From: Mangrovimicrobium sp033283385
GTDB lineage: Bacteria > Pseudomonadota > Gammaproteobacteria > Pseudomonadales > Halieaceae
Direction: 5' to 3'
Length of the DNA stretch: 64,000 bases
Assembly (NCBI GenBank): GCA_033283385.1
Contig: JAWMQQ010000003.1
Span: 620,001 to 684,000, forward strand
Positions 34,581 to 43,737 of this stretch are shown here, in pieces. The notes beneath the pieces are model-generated. The model was not told the origin of the DNA and did no database searches. It saw nothing but the letters and a program-made list of their open reading frames with translations. The translations under genes were made by a program, and so were the position numbers. How positions within the stretch are numbered: the stretch's first letter is position 1; each line of letters starts with the position of its first letter.

Positions 34581-35624
34581 GAGCTGTTGCAGGGCCCAGT
34601 GGACGTGTTCCCGGACCAGTTCGGAGGGGTGGTCCTGCCGGCTGCGCAGCGCGCTGATCGCGGCGTCGGTGGACGGGCCGTTGCCGAGGCCGACTGCCAG
34701 GTTGCGCAGCCAGCACTCGTAGCCGATGCGGCGGATCGCCGAGCCCTCGGTGTTGTTGAGGAAGGTACTCTCGTCCCAGAGGAAGAGGTCGACCAGCGCG
34801 GCGTCCTCCAGCCCGTGGCGCGGCCGGAAGTCATCCTCCGCGCTGTGGCGGGCGAACTTGTTCCAGGGGCAGACCAGCTGGCAGTCGTCGCAGCCGAACA
34901 CACGGTTGCCCATCAGCGGGCGCAGCGCCGGGTCGATGCTGCCGCGGTTCTCTATGGTGAGATAGGAGATACAGCGCCGCGCGTCGAGCTGGAAAGGGCC
35001 GACGAAGGCCTGGGTCGGGCAGATCTCCAGGCAGCGGGTGCAGCTGCCGCAGTGCTTCTGCTGTTGCGGTGCCGTGGGTGGTAGCGGCAGGTCGGTGTAG
35101 ATCTCGCCGAGGAAGAACCAGGAGCCGGCGTCCGGGTTGATCAGCATGGTGTTCTTGGCGATCCAGCCCAGTCCCGCGCGTTCGGCGACCGCCCGCTCCA
35201 GCACCGGCGCGCTGTCGACGAAGGCGCGGTATTGCCCGCCGCCGGCGTGTTCGGCGATGCGCTTCGCCAGGTGCGCCAGCCGCCGGCGCAGCAGCTTGTG
35301 GTAGTCGCGGCCCAGGGCGTAGCGCGAGATGTAGGCGCGCTCGGAGCTGGCCAGTACCTCGTCCGCGCGGTCGTCGCGCAGGTAATCCATGCGCACGGAA
35401 ATCACCCGGCAGGTGCCGGGCACCAGCTCGTCGGGGCGGGCGCGCTTGCCTGCGTGGCGCGCCATGTATTCCATTTCGCCGTGGTAGCCTGCGTCCAGCC
35501 ACTTCTGCAGGTAGTCCGGGTGTTCGCCGAGTTCGATGTCGGTGACGCCCAACTGCTGGAAACCCAGTTCCCCCGCCCAGTCGCGGATGGTGTCGAGGTC
35601 GGTATTGGCCTGGTGTATGGTCAT
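34575..35624 (-). CDS. queG: Epoxyqueuosine reductase
   Basis: 349 residues from ATG 35624. It reduces epoxyqueuosine to queuosine in tRNA using cobalamin and two 4Fe-4S clusters. The cluster cysteines are in CGSCTRCLEICP and CDDCQLVCPWNK, and the C-terminal HEAT-like segment (SELVREHVHWALQQLL) is present. An upstream in-frame ATG at 35681 exists, but MTIHQANTDLDTIRDWAGELGF fits the family start. The stop codon is supplied by a REP sequence. Divergent from nnr. Confidence 0.95.
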   Translation of the reverse strand: MTIHQANTDLDTIRDWAGELGFQQLGVTDIELGEHPDYLQKWLDAGYHGEMEYMARHAGKRARPDELVPGTCRVISVRMDYLRDDRADEVLASSERAYISRYALGRDYHKLLRRRLAHLAKRIAEHAGGGQYRAFVDSAPVLERAVAERAGLGWIAKNTMLINPDAGSWFFLGEIYTDLPLPPTAPQQQKHCGSCTRCLEICPTQAFVGPFQLDARRCISYLTIENRGSIDPALRPLMGNRVFGCDDCQLVCPWNKFARHSAEDDFRPRHGLEDAALVDLFLWDESTFLNNTEGSAIRRIGYECWLRNLAVGLGNGPSTDAAISALRSRQDHPSELVREHVHWALQQLL

Positions 35625-35702
35625 GGGGCTGCGGGAGGCTGGCTTCAGCGTATAATTTTGCCAGAACTTGCACCCGGACACAGGCCAGGATCAATACCGC
35701 CG

Positions 35703-37181
35703 ATGGATATCACCCGCTTTGCGCCCCTTTATACCGCGCAACAGACCCGCGAGCTGGATCGCTGCGCCATCCAGGACCACGGGATTCCCGGAATCACGCT
35801 GATGTCCCGCGCGGCTGCGGCGGCCTACGACTACCTGCTGGAGTGCTGGCCGGAGGTCGAGCGGGTGCAGGTGCTCGCCGGCACTGGCAACAACGGCGGC
35901 GACGGCTACCTGCTCGCCGACCTCGCTCACAAGCGCGGGCTGCCGGCGAGCGTGCTGCAGGTGGGTGACGCGCGCAAGATCTCGGGCGATGCGCTGCAGG
36001 CACTGCAACAGGCGCAGGCCAATGGTGTCGAGGTGCGGCCCTTCGCAGAGGAGGAATTGCTGCCCTGCGGTGTGATCGTCGACGCCCTGCTGGGCACCGG
36101 ACTCGGCGGCGATGTGCGCGGCGAGTACCGCGAGGCGATCGAGGCGATCAACGCCGCCGGGGTACCCGTACTGGCCGTGGATATTCCCTCGGGGATCTGC
36201 GCCGACACGGGCAGGGTGCTGGGCTGCGCGGTGCGCGCCGACGCCACCGCGACCTTCATCGGCCGCAAGCGCGGCCTTTACACGCTCGACGCCATGGACC
36301 ACACCGGGCCGGTTCGCTATTGCAGCCTGGGGGTGCCGGCGGAAGTCTTCCGCCGCATCGACGCGGATGCCGGCCTGCTCGACCTCGATTTGCTACTGGC
36401 TGCACTCGCGCCGCGCCCGGCAACGGCGCACAAGGGAAAGTACGGCACCGTGCTGGTGATCGGCGGGGACCACGGCATGGCCGGTGCCGCCGCGCTCGCC
36501 GGTGAGGCCGCGCTGCGCTGTGGCGCGGGGCTGGTCCGGGTCGCCACGCGGCCGGAACATGTTGCGCCGCTGGTCGCGCGCACGCCGGAGCTGATGCCGC
36601 TGGGAGTGGAGTCGGGGGCGGACCTGCAACCGCTGGTGGAGAGTGCGGACGTGCTGGTCGCGGGGCCCGGCCTGGGACAGTCCTCGTGGTCCGAATACCT
36701 CCTGCGTGTCGCCGTCAACAGCGGCAAACCCCTGGTGCTGGACGCGGACGGCCTCAACCAGCTGGCGGCGGGCAGGGTCAAACCGCGTCCCGGCATCGTA
36801 TACACCCCCCATCCCGGGGAGGCGGGCCGCTTGCTCCGCAGCAGTACCGCCGAGGTACAGGCGGACCGTTTCGCGGCGGCGCGCGAACTGCAGCGACAAC
36901 TGGGCGGCGTGGTCGTGCTCAAGGGCAATGGCAGTCTGGTCGCGGGTAGCGGCGAGCTGTGGCTGAGTCCCTATGGCAACCCGGGCATGGCCAGCGGCGG
37001 CATGGGCGACGTGCTCAGCGGGGTGATCGGCGCGCTGCTGGCACAGGGCCTGGCGGCGCCCACCGCCACGGCGCTCGGTGTCTGCCTGCACGGCGCCGCC
37101 GGCGATCTCGCCGCCATCGAGGGGCAGCGCGGGCTGATCGCCTCGGACCTGATGCCCCACCTGCGGGAGCTGCTGGGTTGA
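35703..37181 (+). CDS. nnr: Bifunctional NAD(P)HX epimerase/dehydratase
   Basis: 492 residues. The N-terminal half (about 1-220) is the NAD(P)HX epimerase, with GTGNNGGDGYLLA and VDALLGTGLGGD. The C-terminal half (about 230-490) is the ADP-dependent dehydratase, with KGKYGTVLVIGGDHGMAGA, TPHPGEAGRL and GNPGMASGGMGDVLSG. It repairs hydrated NADH and NADPH. The frame is open upstream to 35232 through queG, which I reject. A TATAAT at 35651-35656 may serve it. tsaE overlaps its stop. Confidence 0.96.
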   Translation: MDITRFAPLYTAQQTRELDRCAIQDHGIPGITLMSRAAAAAYDYLLECWPEVERVQVLAGTGNNGGDGYLLADLAHKRGLPASVLQVGDARKISGDALQALQQAQANGVEVRPFAEEELLPCGVIVDALLGTGLGGDVRGEYREAIEAINAAGVPVLAVDIPSGICADTGRVLGCAVRADATATFIGRKRGLYTLDAMDHTGPVRYCSLGVPAEVFRRIDADAGLLDLDLLLAALAPRPATAHKGKYGTVLVIGGDHGMAGAAALAGEAALRCGAGLVRVATRPEHVAPLVARTPELMPLGVESGADLQPLVESADVLVAGPGLGQSSWSEYLLRVAVNSGKPLVLDADGLNQLAAGRVKPRPGIVYTPHPGEAGRLLRSSTAEVQADRFAAARELQRQLGGVVVLKGNGSLVAGSGELWLSPYGNPGMASGGMGDVLSGVIGALLAQGLAAPTATALGVCLHGAAGDLAAIEGQRGLIASDLMPHLRELLG

Positions 37182-37645
37182 GTCAGGGGGTGTCGGTACT
37201 GGCCGCGGACGAGGCTGAGATGGTCGCCTGTGGCGCGCGTATCGCCGCGGCCGCCGAACCGGGCCTGGTGATCTACCTCGAAGGGGACCTGGGCATGGGC
37301 AAGACCACGCTCAGCCGCGGCATCGTCCAGGGCTTCGGCCACACCGGCGCGGTGAAGAGTCCGACCTACACCCTGGTGGAGCCCTACGAGCTGCCGGCGC
37401 AAACCCTTTACCATTTCGACCTGTACCGCCTGGGCGACCCGGAAGAGCTTGAATTCATGGGAATTCGGGATTATTTCACAGATGCCGCGATATGCCTGGT
37501 GGAGTGGCCACAAAGGGGCGAGGGCGTTTTGCCCCCGGCAGATTTAGTGATTAACATAGAGAGATACGACCCGGGCCGCCGACTGAGCCTGGGCAGCCGT
37601 AGCCCAAAAGGCGAAGCGGTTCTGAGCCGGTTGCAACCGGCCTGA
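37178..37645 (+). CDS. tsaE: tRNA t6A biosynthesis ATPase TsaE
   Basis: 155 residues from TTG 37178, which overlaps the nnr stop (TTGA) and has GGGAG eight bases upstream; GTG 37190 is the alternative. The P-loop GDLGMGKTTLSRG, the segment VKSPTYTLVEPYEL and LVEWPQRGE are typical. TsaE powers the TsaBD complex that makes threonylcarbamoyladenosine on tRNA. The order nnr-tsaE-amidase-mutL-miaA-hfq is conserved in gammaproteobacteria. Confidence 0.95.
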   Translation: MSQGVSVLAADEAEMVACGARIAAAAEPGLVIYLEGDLGMGKTTLSRGIVQGFGHTGAVKSPTYTLVEPYELPAQTLYHFDLYRLGDPEELEFMGIRDYFTDAAICLVEWPQRGEGVLPPADLVINIERYDPGRRLSLGSRSPKGEAVLSRLQPA

Positions 37646-37682
37646 CGGCAGAACAAAAAAAGGCACGACGTGCGGGAGTAAC

Positions 37683-38987
37683 ATGGGCAGGGCGTGGATC
37701 GGGGCGATCCTGGGTATGCTGGTGGCCGCTGCTGCACAGGCAGTGGAGGTGCATGACGTGCGCCTGTGGCGCGCGCCGGACCATACTCGTATCGTGTTTG
37801 ACCTCACAGGGCCCGCCGAACACCGGTTGTTCGTGCTGGAAAATCCCACCCGCATCGTCCTCGATGTCGACAACACGAAGCTCACCTCCGACTTCCCCGA
37901 GCTGAAACTGGATAACACGCCGATCCAGCGCATCCGCTCGGCAGAGCGCGACGGCAGCGACCTGCGCGTGGTCTTCGACATGGGCGACTCCGTCGACCCG
38001 CGCAGTTTTTCGCTGCAGGCCAACGAGCGCGCCGGCGACCGCCTGGTGGTCGATCTCTACGACAAGGAAGTGGCCGGGCGCGAACCTGCGGTGAAAAAGA
38101 CCGCCGATGCCGGTGGCAAGCGCAACATCATTATCGCTATCGACGCCGGCCACGGCGGTGAGGACCCGGGCGCGATGGGCCCCGGGCGGCGCCGCGAAAA
38201 AGACGTGGTACTGGCCATCGCGAAAAAGGTGAACGAACTGTTCGCCGCCGATCCCGGCTTCTCGCCGACCATGATCCGTTCCGGCGATTACTACGTCAGC
38301 CTCGCCGGTCGCCGCGACCTGGCGCGCAAGCGCAATGCGGACCTGTTCGTGTCCATCCACGCCGACGCCTTCACCAGTCCGCAGGCCCACGGCGCCTCGG
38401 TCTACGCGCTCTCCACCCGCGGGGCGACGAGTACCACCGCCCGCTACCTGGCCCAGCGCGAGAACTCCGCCGACCTTGTGGGCGGGGTCAATCTCTCCGA
38501 GCACGACGATATCCTTGCCGGTGTGCTGGCGGACCTGTCCATGACCTCGACCCTGGATTCGAGCCTGCAGGTGGGCAGCTACGTGCTGCGCAATGTCGAT
38601 GACGTGACCCGCCTGCACAAGCGCAATGTCGAGCAGGCGGGCTTTGCGGTGCTCAAGTCGCCGGACATACCCTCCATCCTGGTGGAGACGGGGTTCATCT
38701 CCAACCCGACCGAATCGAAAAAGCTGTCCACGGCCAGTTACCAGATGCAGATGGCGCGCGCCATTCACTCGGGCATTCGCAGCTGGTTCATGGCACACCC
38801 GCCCTCGGGTACGCTGGTGGCGTGGAACAAGGCGCAGGGCGGCACCGAGTACGTGATTGCCCGCGGTGATACACTGTCCGGTATCGCCCAGCGTTTCAAC
38901 GTCCCGGTGTCCACGATCAAGACCGCCAACGGCATCGACGGCTCCAGGATCATGGTGGGACAGAAGCTGACCATCCCGGCAAGCTGA
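37683..38987 (+). CDS. N-acetylmuramoyl-L-alanine amidase, AmiB type with LysM
   Basis: 434 residues. Signal peptide (WIGAILGMLVAAAAQA), AMIN domain (about 20-125), amidase_3 zinc domain (about 142-365; IDAGHGGEDPGAMG, IHADAF and VETGFISNPTE hold the zinc and catalytic residues), then one C-terminal LysM (about 387-431). It splits septal peptidoglycan during daughter-cell separation. Position between tsaE and mutL is that of amiB. Confidence 0.94.
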   Translation: MGRAWIGAILGMLVAAAAQAVEVHDVRLWRAPDHTRIVFDLTGPAEHRLFVLENPTRIVLDVDNTKLTSDFPELKLDNTPIQRIRSAERDGSDLRVVFDMGDSVDPRSFSLQANERAGDRLVVDLYDKEVAGREPAVKKTADAGGKRNIIIAIDAGHGGEDPGAMGPGRRREKDVVLAIAKKVNELFAADPGFSPTMIRSGDYYVSLAGRRDLARKRNADLFVSIHADAFTSPQAHGASVYALSTRGATSTTARYLAQRENSADLVGGVNLSEHDDILAGVLADLSMTSTLDSSLQVGSYVLRNVDDVTRLHKRNVEQAGFAVLKSPDIPSILVETGFISNPTESKKLSTASYQMQMARAIHSGIRSWFMAHPPSGTLVAWNKAQGGTEYVIARGDTLSGIAQRFNVPVSTIKTANGIDGSRIMVGQKLTIPAS

Positions 38988-39004
38988 CAGAACACAGGTT
39001 CACA

Positions 39005-40861
39005 ATGCCTTCTATACACCGCCTGTCACCCAGGCTGGCCAACCAGATCGCCGCCGGCGAAGTGGTGGAGCGCCCCGCCTCCGTGGTCAAGGAAGTGCTG
39101 GAGAACAGCCTTGACGCCGGCGCCACGCGCATCGATATCGAGGTCGAGGGCGGCGGCGCCAAGCTGATCCGGGTGCGCGACAACGGCGCAGGCATGCTGC
39201 CGGACGACCTTCCCCTGGCGCTCGCCCGCCACGCCACCAGCAAGATCGCCTCGCTGGAGGACCTCGAGGCAGTGGGCAGCCTGGGGTTTCGCGGCGAGGC
39301 GCTGGCCAGTATCGGCTCGGTATCGCGCCTGACCCTCACCAGCAATGGCTCGGAAACCGGCAGCGAGGGCAGCAGCGCCGCCTGCGAAGGCCGCGACATG
39401 GAGGTGGTTGTGCAGCCGGCGCCCCACCCGCGCGGCACTACCGTCGAGGTGCGCGACCTGTTTTTCAACACTCCCGCCAGGCGCAAGTTCCTGCGCACCG
39501 AGAAAACCGAGTTCAATCACCTGGAGGAAGTGGTCAAGCGCCTCGCCCTGTCGCGCTTCGACGTCTCCTTCAGCCTGCGCCACAACGGGCGCGGCATCCA
39601 CAACCTCAACGGCGGGCTGAGCGAGGCGGAGCAGCGGCGGCGGGTGGCGGCGGTCTGCGGGCCGGCGTTCATGGAGCAGGCCATCTACGTCGAGAACGCC
39701 GCCAGCGGCCTGAAACTGCGCGGCTGGGTCGGGCTGCCAACGTTTTCGCGCAGCCAGGCTGACCTGCAGTATTTTTACGTCAACGGCCGCATCATTCGCG
39801 ACCGGCTGATCGCCCACGCCGTCAAGCAGGCTTACCGCGACGTGCTGTACCACGGTCGGCACCCGGCATTCGTGCTGTTCCTGGAGCTGGACCCTGCACT
39901 GGTCGACGTCAATGTGCACCCGACCAAGCACGAGGTACGTTTCCGGGACGGGCGCGGCGTGCACAATTTCATCTTTTCCAGCCTGCATCGCTCGCTGGCG
40001 GAAGTGCGCCCGGCGGACAGCCTGGCGGTCGCCGACAGCGCGCGGGAGCTGGTGGATACCAGCACCGGGGAGATTCGCAGCCAGGGCAGCCTGTCCCTGC
40101 CGGCCGCTACCGCCTCCGCCGAGCGCATGGGCTGGCAGGCCCCGCCGGGCGGGGGATTCGCCGGGGCCGGCGGCCGCCCGGTGCAGCCGGCGCCGACCGG
40201 TGACTGGCGGGCGCTGGCCGGTGGTCGCGCAAACGGGTTGGCGCAGCAGTCGCCCGAAGGCGCGGCGGAAGCGGAAATTCCGCCGCTGGGATACGCCCTG
40301 GCCCAGCTCAAGGGCATCTATATTCTCGCTGAAAACGCGGCCGGCCTGGTGCTGGTCGATATGCACGCGGCCCACGAGCGCATCACCTATGAACGCCTCA
40401 AGCAGGCCCGGGGTAGCGAGGGCATTCGCAGCCAGCCGCTGCTGGTGCCGCGGCCGCTGGCGGTCAGCCAGCGGGAGGCGCAGGTGGCGGCGGAGCACCG
40501 CGAGCTGTTCCTCGGCCTCGGCCTCGCTGTCGATGTCGCCGGCGAGGAGTCGCTGCTGATCCGCGAGGTGCCGGTGACCCTGCGCGACGCCGATGTCGAG
40601 CAGTTGCTGCGCGACGTGCTGGCGGACCTGATCGAGTACGGCAGCTCCGGGCGTATCGAGGCGCATATGGACGAACTGCTCTCCACCATGGCCTGCCACG
40701 GCTCGGTGCGCGCCGGTAGAAGGCTGACTATCCCGGAGATGAACGCCCTGCTGCGGGACATGGAGGAAACCGAGCGCGCCGGCCAGTGCAACCACGGTCG
40801 CCCGACCTGGACACAGCTGGCGCTGGGCGAGCTGGACAAACTCTTCCTGCGCGGGCGCTGA
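39005..40861 (+). CDS. mutL: DNA mismatch repair protein MutL
   Basis: 618 residues. The N-terminal GHKL ATPase shows NSLDAGATRIDIE, RDNGAGM and GFRGEALASIGSVSRL. After a Gly/Pro-rich linker (about 375-420) the C-terminal dimerisation domain has DMHAAHERITYE, the endonuclease metal motif in a form close to DQHAxxER. E. coli MutL lacks this motif, so this MutL is probably a nicking enzyme. It ends six bases before the predicted miaA start. Confidence 0.96.
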   Translation: MPSIHRLSPRLANQIAAGEVVERPASVVKEVLENSLDAGATRIDIEVEGGGAKLIRVRDNGAGMLPDDLPLALARHATSKIASLEDLEAVGSLGFRGEALASIGSVSRLTLTSNGSETGSEGSSAACEGRDMEVVVQPAPHPRGTTVEVRDLFFNTPARRKFLRTEKTEFNHLEEVVKRLALSRFDVSFSLRHNGRGIHNLNGGLSEAEQRRRVAAVCGPAFMEQAIYVENAASGLKLRGWVGLPTFSRSQADLQYFYVNGRIIRDRLIAHAVKQAYRDVLYHGRHPAFVLFLELDPALVDVNVHPTKHEVRFRDGRGVHNFIFSSLHRSLAEVRPADSLAVADSARELVDTSTGEIRSQGSLSLPAATASAERMGWQAPPGGGFAGAGGRPVQPAPTGDWRALAGGRANGLAQQSPEGAAEAEIPPLGYALAQLKGIYILAENAAGLVLVDMHAAHERITYERLKQARGSEGIRSQPLLVPRPLAVSQREAQVAAEHRELFLGLGLAVDVAGEESLLIREVPVTLRDADVEQLLRDVLADLIEYGSSGRIEAHMDELLSTMACHGSVRAGRRLTIPEMNALLRDMEETERAGQCNHGRPTWTQLALGELDKLFLRGR

Positions 40862-40866
40862 GGAGC

Positions 40867-41868
40867 GTGGACGGCCAGCCCCGACCGCCCCTGCTCTGCC
40901 TGCTGGGCCCCACCGCCTCGGGAAAGACGGACCTGGCCATCGAGCTATGCGAGGCAATGGATTGCGAGTTAGTAAGCGTTGACTCCGCGCTCGTGTACCG
41001 CGGCCTGGACATCGGCAGCGCCAAGCCCGACTACCCGCACCACCTGATCGATATTTGCGACCCCGCAGACAGCTACTCCGCCGCGCGATTTGCCGCCGAC
41101 GCGTCCCGGGTGTGCGCGGAGATCGTCGCCCGGGGCCGCACGCCGCTGCTGGTGGGGGGCACCATGCTCTATTTTCGCGCCTTCCTGGAGGGCCTGGCGC
41201 CGATGCCGGCCGCAGAGCCGCAGATTCGCAGCCAGATCGAGGCCACTGCGCGAGAACACGGATGGCCCCATGTGCACCGGGAGCTGGCCGCCGTCGACCC
41301 CGAGGCAGCCGCGCGTATCCATCCCAACCACTCGCAGCGCCTGGCGCGCGCCCTGGAGGTCTACCGCGCCAGCGGCCGGCCGCTTTCCGCCTGGCAGGCC
41401 GAGGGCGAGGGAGCGCCCGCCGACGCCTACGAAGTCCGCCAGTTCGCGCTCTGCCCCGCCGACCGGGCGGTACTGCACGAGCGGATCGCGCGGCGCTTCG
41501 GGCAGATGATGGAGGCCGGCTTCCAGGACGAGGTTCGGGCCCTGCACGGGCGCGGCGACCTGCACCCCGGGCTGCCTGCCGTGCGTGCGGTCGGCTACCG
41601 GCAGCTCTGGCACTACCTGGACGGGGATTGCGCGCTGGATGAGGCGGTGGAACGCGGCATCGCCGCCACTCGCCAGCTGGCCAAGCGCCAGCTGACGTGG
41701 CTGCGCAAATGGCCCGGGCTGCAGTGGGTGCTCACTAACGAGGTGGGGAACGTTGTGGAGGGCGGGTTGTCAGACCGGTTCCCCGCAGCGGTTGGTGGTC
41801 GTCCCGTTGATCTGGTGTTGAATTTTTTGCGTATTGACCCGATATACGCTGGTGCGAATGCACTATAA
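40867..41868 (+). CDS. miaA: tRNA dimethylallyltransferase
   Basis: 333 residues from GTG 40867. It adds the isopentenyl group to A37 of UNN-reading tRNAs. The P-loop GPTASGKTDLAIE, the tRNA-binding VDSALVYRGLDIGSAKP, LLVGGTMLYFRAFLEGLAPMP and TRQLAKRQLTWLR are intact. The start is uncertain: GTG 40867 has AGGAG only one base away, while the open frame reaches GTG 40786 inside mutL. Its 3' end carries the likely hfq promoter. Confidence 0.94.
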   Translation: MDGQPRPPLLCLLGPTASGKTDLAIELCEAMDCELVSVDSALVYRGLDIGSAKPDYPHHLIDICDPADSYSAARFAADASRVCAEIVARGRTPLLVGGTMLYFRAFLEGLAPMPAAEPQIRSQIEATAREHGWPHVHRELAAVDPEAAARIHPNHSQRLARALEVYRASGRPLSAWQAEGEGAPADAYEVRQFALCPADRAVLHERIARRFGQMMEAGFQDEVRALHGRGDLHPGLPAVRAVGYRQLWHYLDGDCALDEAVERGIAATRQLAKRQLTWLRKWPGLQWVLTNEVGNVVEGGLSDRFPAAVGGRPVDLVLNFLRIDPIYAGANAL

Positions 41869-41869
41869 T
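41864..41869 (+). promoter_or_regulatory. Predicted -10 box of hfq
   Basis: A perfect TATAAT overlapping the last codons of miaA, 128 bases before hfq. The best -35 match, TTGACC (41834-41839), is 24 bases away, too far for a standard promoter, so only the -10 is proposed. Confidence 0.4.
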
Positions 41870-41997
41870 GTGAGCAGTAGTCACAAGGGGCCGCCGCACG
41901 TCTCGAGAGCACCCAGAAGGGCGCCGCCGGGCGACGCGAGTGGAGACTCACTTTCAATTTTTTTCGGCTCGAGTTGAGCCTGTCAGGAGAAAGCTCT

Positions 41998-42246
41998 ATG
42001 TCAAAAGGGCATACCTTACAAGACCCTTACCTGAACATTCTGCGTAAGGAACGCGTACCGGTTTCCATTTACCTGGTTAACGGTATCAAGTTGCAGGGTC
42101 AGATCGAATCTTTCGATCAGTTCGTCGTGTTGCTGAAGAACACCGTCAGCCAGATGGTGTACAAGCACGCCATTTCAACCGTGGTACCCAGCCGCGTGGT
42201 GCGCCTGCCCATGCAGCATCCCCCGGAAGAGGATGGTGGCAGCTAG
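41998..42246 (+). CDS. hfq: RNA chaperone Hfq
   Basis: 82 residues from ATG 41998, preceded by CAGGAGAAA. The Sm1 motif LQDPYLNILRKERVPVSIYL and the Sm2 motif YKHAISTVVPSR are as in E. coli, so the proximal and distal RNA faces should be conserved. The tail after residue 72 is very short (about ten residues), unlike the 35-residue tail of E. coli Hfq. It pairs sRNAs with mRNAs. hflX follows. Confidence 0.97.
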   Translation: MSKGHTLQDPYLNILRKERVPVSIYLVNGIKLQGQIESFDQFVVLLKNTVSQMVYKHAISTVVPSRVVRLPMQHPPEEDGGS

Positions 42247-42299
42247 ATCCGCGGCCCGCGGTGGCCTGGGCCGCCGCACCACACCCCACCGAGGTAATC

Positions 42300-43571
42300 T
42301 TGTTCTTTGACCGTCCCGAGTCCGGGGAACGGGCGGTGCTCGTGCACCTGAACCTGGACAGCGAAGTGGAGCGGGAGGACCCCCGCGAATTCGAGGAACT
42401 CGTGCTTTCAGCAGGAGGGGACCCGGCCGCCTTCGTGATGGGCTCGCGCAGCGCGCCCGACCCGCGCACCTTTGCCGGCAGCGGCAAACTGCAGGAGATT
42501 CTCGACGAGGTCCACCTGCACGAGGCCGAAGTGGTGATCTTCAATCACCAGCTCTCGCCCAGCCAGGAGCGCAACCTCGAACGCGAGCTGAAGTGCCGGG
42601 TGCTGGACCGCACCGGGCTGATCCTCGACATCTTCGCCCAGCGCGCCCGTACCCACGAGGGCAAGCTGCAGGTGGAGCTCGCCCAGTTGCAGCACATGAG
42701 TACCCGCCTGGTGCGGGGCTGGACTCACCTCGAACGACAGAAAGGCGGTATCGGCCTGCGCGGCCCGGGTGAGACCCAGCTGGAGACCGACCGCCGGCTG
42801 CTGCGCCAGCGCATCAAGTCGATCACCGCGCGGCTGGAGAAGGTGCGCCGCCAGCGCGACCAGGGCCGGCGGGCGCGGCAGCGCCAGGACATCCCCACGG
42901 TCTCGCTGGTGGGCTATACCAACGCCGGCAAGTCGACCCTGTTCAATTACCTCACGGCTGCCGAGGTCTATGCCGCGGACCAGCTGTTCGCCACCCTGGA
43001 CCCGACCCTGCGCCGCATCGAGCTGGACAATGTCGGCCCGGTGATCCTCGCCGACACGGTGGGCTTTATCGCCCACCTGCCGCACAAGCTGGTGGAGGCA
43101 TTCAAGGCCACCCTGGAGGAGACCCTCAACGCGGACCTGCTGCTGCACGTCATCGACGCCGCCAGCGCCGAGCGCGAGGACAACATCTACCAGGTGCGCG
43201 AGGTGCTGGAGGAGATCGGCGCCGAGACCATCCCCCGGCTCGAGGTATACAACAAGCTCGACCTGCTCGAGCAGGCGCCGCGCATCGATCGCGATGCCAG
43301 CGGCCGGCCCGAGCGGGTCTGGCTGAGCGCCGCCACCGGTGAAGGCAGCGACCTGCTGCTGCAGGCGGTGGCCGAGCTGGTGGGCGAGGACATGGTCGAC
43401 GAGGCGCTGGACCTCACGCCGGAACAGGGCGGGTTGCGCGCGGCGCTATACCGGCTGGGCGCCGTCGAGTCCGAAGACTACGGCGACGACGGCACTGCCC
43501 ACCTGCGGGTCCGCCTGCCGCGGGCCGACTGGAACCGGCTGATGAAAAAGGGGCCGGAGCCCCTCTTTTGA
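42300..43571 (+). CDS. hflX: GTPase HflX
   Basis: 423 residues from TTG 42300, with GAGGT (42291-42295) four bases upstream. The family begins near FFDRPESGE; the frame is open to 42261. The N-terminal nucleotide-binding domain (to about 190) contains SPSQERNLER and GGIGLRGPGETQLETDRR, and the GTPase domain has P-loop GYTNAGKSTLFNYL and DTVGFIAHLP. HflX splits stalled ribosomes. REP elements follow its stop. Confidence 0.94.
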   Translation: MFFDRPESGERAVLVHLNLDSEVEREDPREFEELVLSAGGDPAAFVMGSRSAPDPRTFAGSGKLQEILDEVHLHEAEVVIFNHQLSPSQERNLERELKCRVLDRTGLILDIFAQRARTHEGKLQVELAQLQHMSTRLVRGWTHLERQKGGIGLRGPGETQLETDRRLLRQRIKSITARLEKVRRQRDQGRRARQRQDIPTVSLVGYTNAGKSTLFNYLTAAEVYAADQLFATLDPTLRRIELDNVGPVILADTVGFIAHLPHKLVEAFKATLEETLNADLLLHVIDAASAEREDNIYQVREVLEEIGAETIPRLEVYNKLDLLEQAPRIDRDASGRPERVWLSAATGEGSDLLLQAVAELVGEDMVDEALDLTPEQGGLRAALYRLGAVESEDYGDDGTAHLRVRLPRADWNRLMKKGPEPLF

Positions 43572-43574
43572 GCC

Positions 43575-43688
43575 TGTAGGAGCGCGCTCCGCGCACGATC
43601 CAGCTGTCGTAGGAGCCCGCTATGCGGGCGATCGCGCGCAGAGCGCGCTCCTGCAAAGACGCGATCGCCTGAATAGCAGGCTCCTACG
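43575..43688. repeat. Cluster of REP elements between hflX and hflK
   Basis: Four GTAG-type REP units in about 114 bases: TGTAGGAGCGCGCTCCGCGC, CGTAGGAGCCCGCTATGCGG, an inverted GCGCGCTCCTGCA and an inverted GCCTGAATAGCAGGCTCCTA. Each is a GTAG foot followed by a short palindrome. The first starts three bases after the hflX stop. Confidence 0.85.
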
Positions 43689-43737
43689 GGACGGTAAATT
43701 TGTTAGACTTCCCCCAATTTTTGAATGGGAGCTTGAT

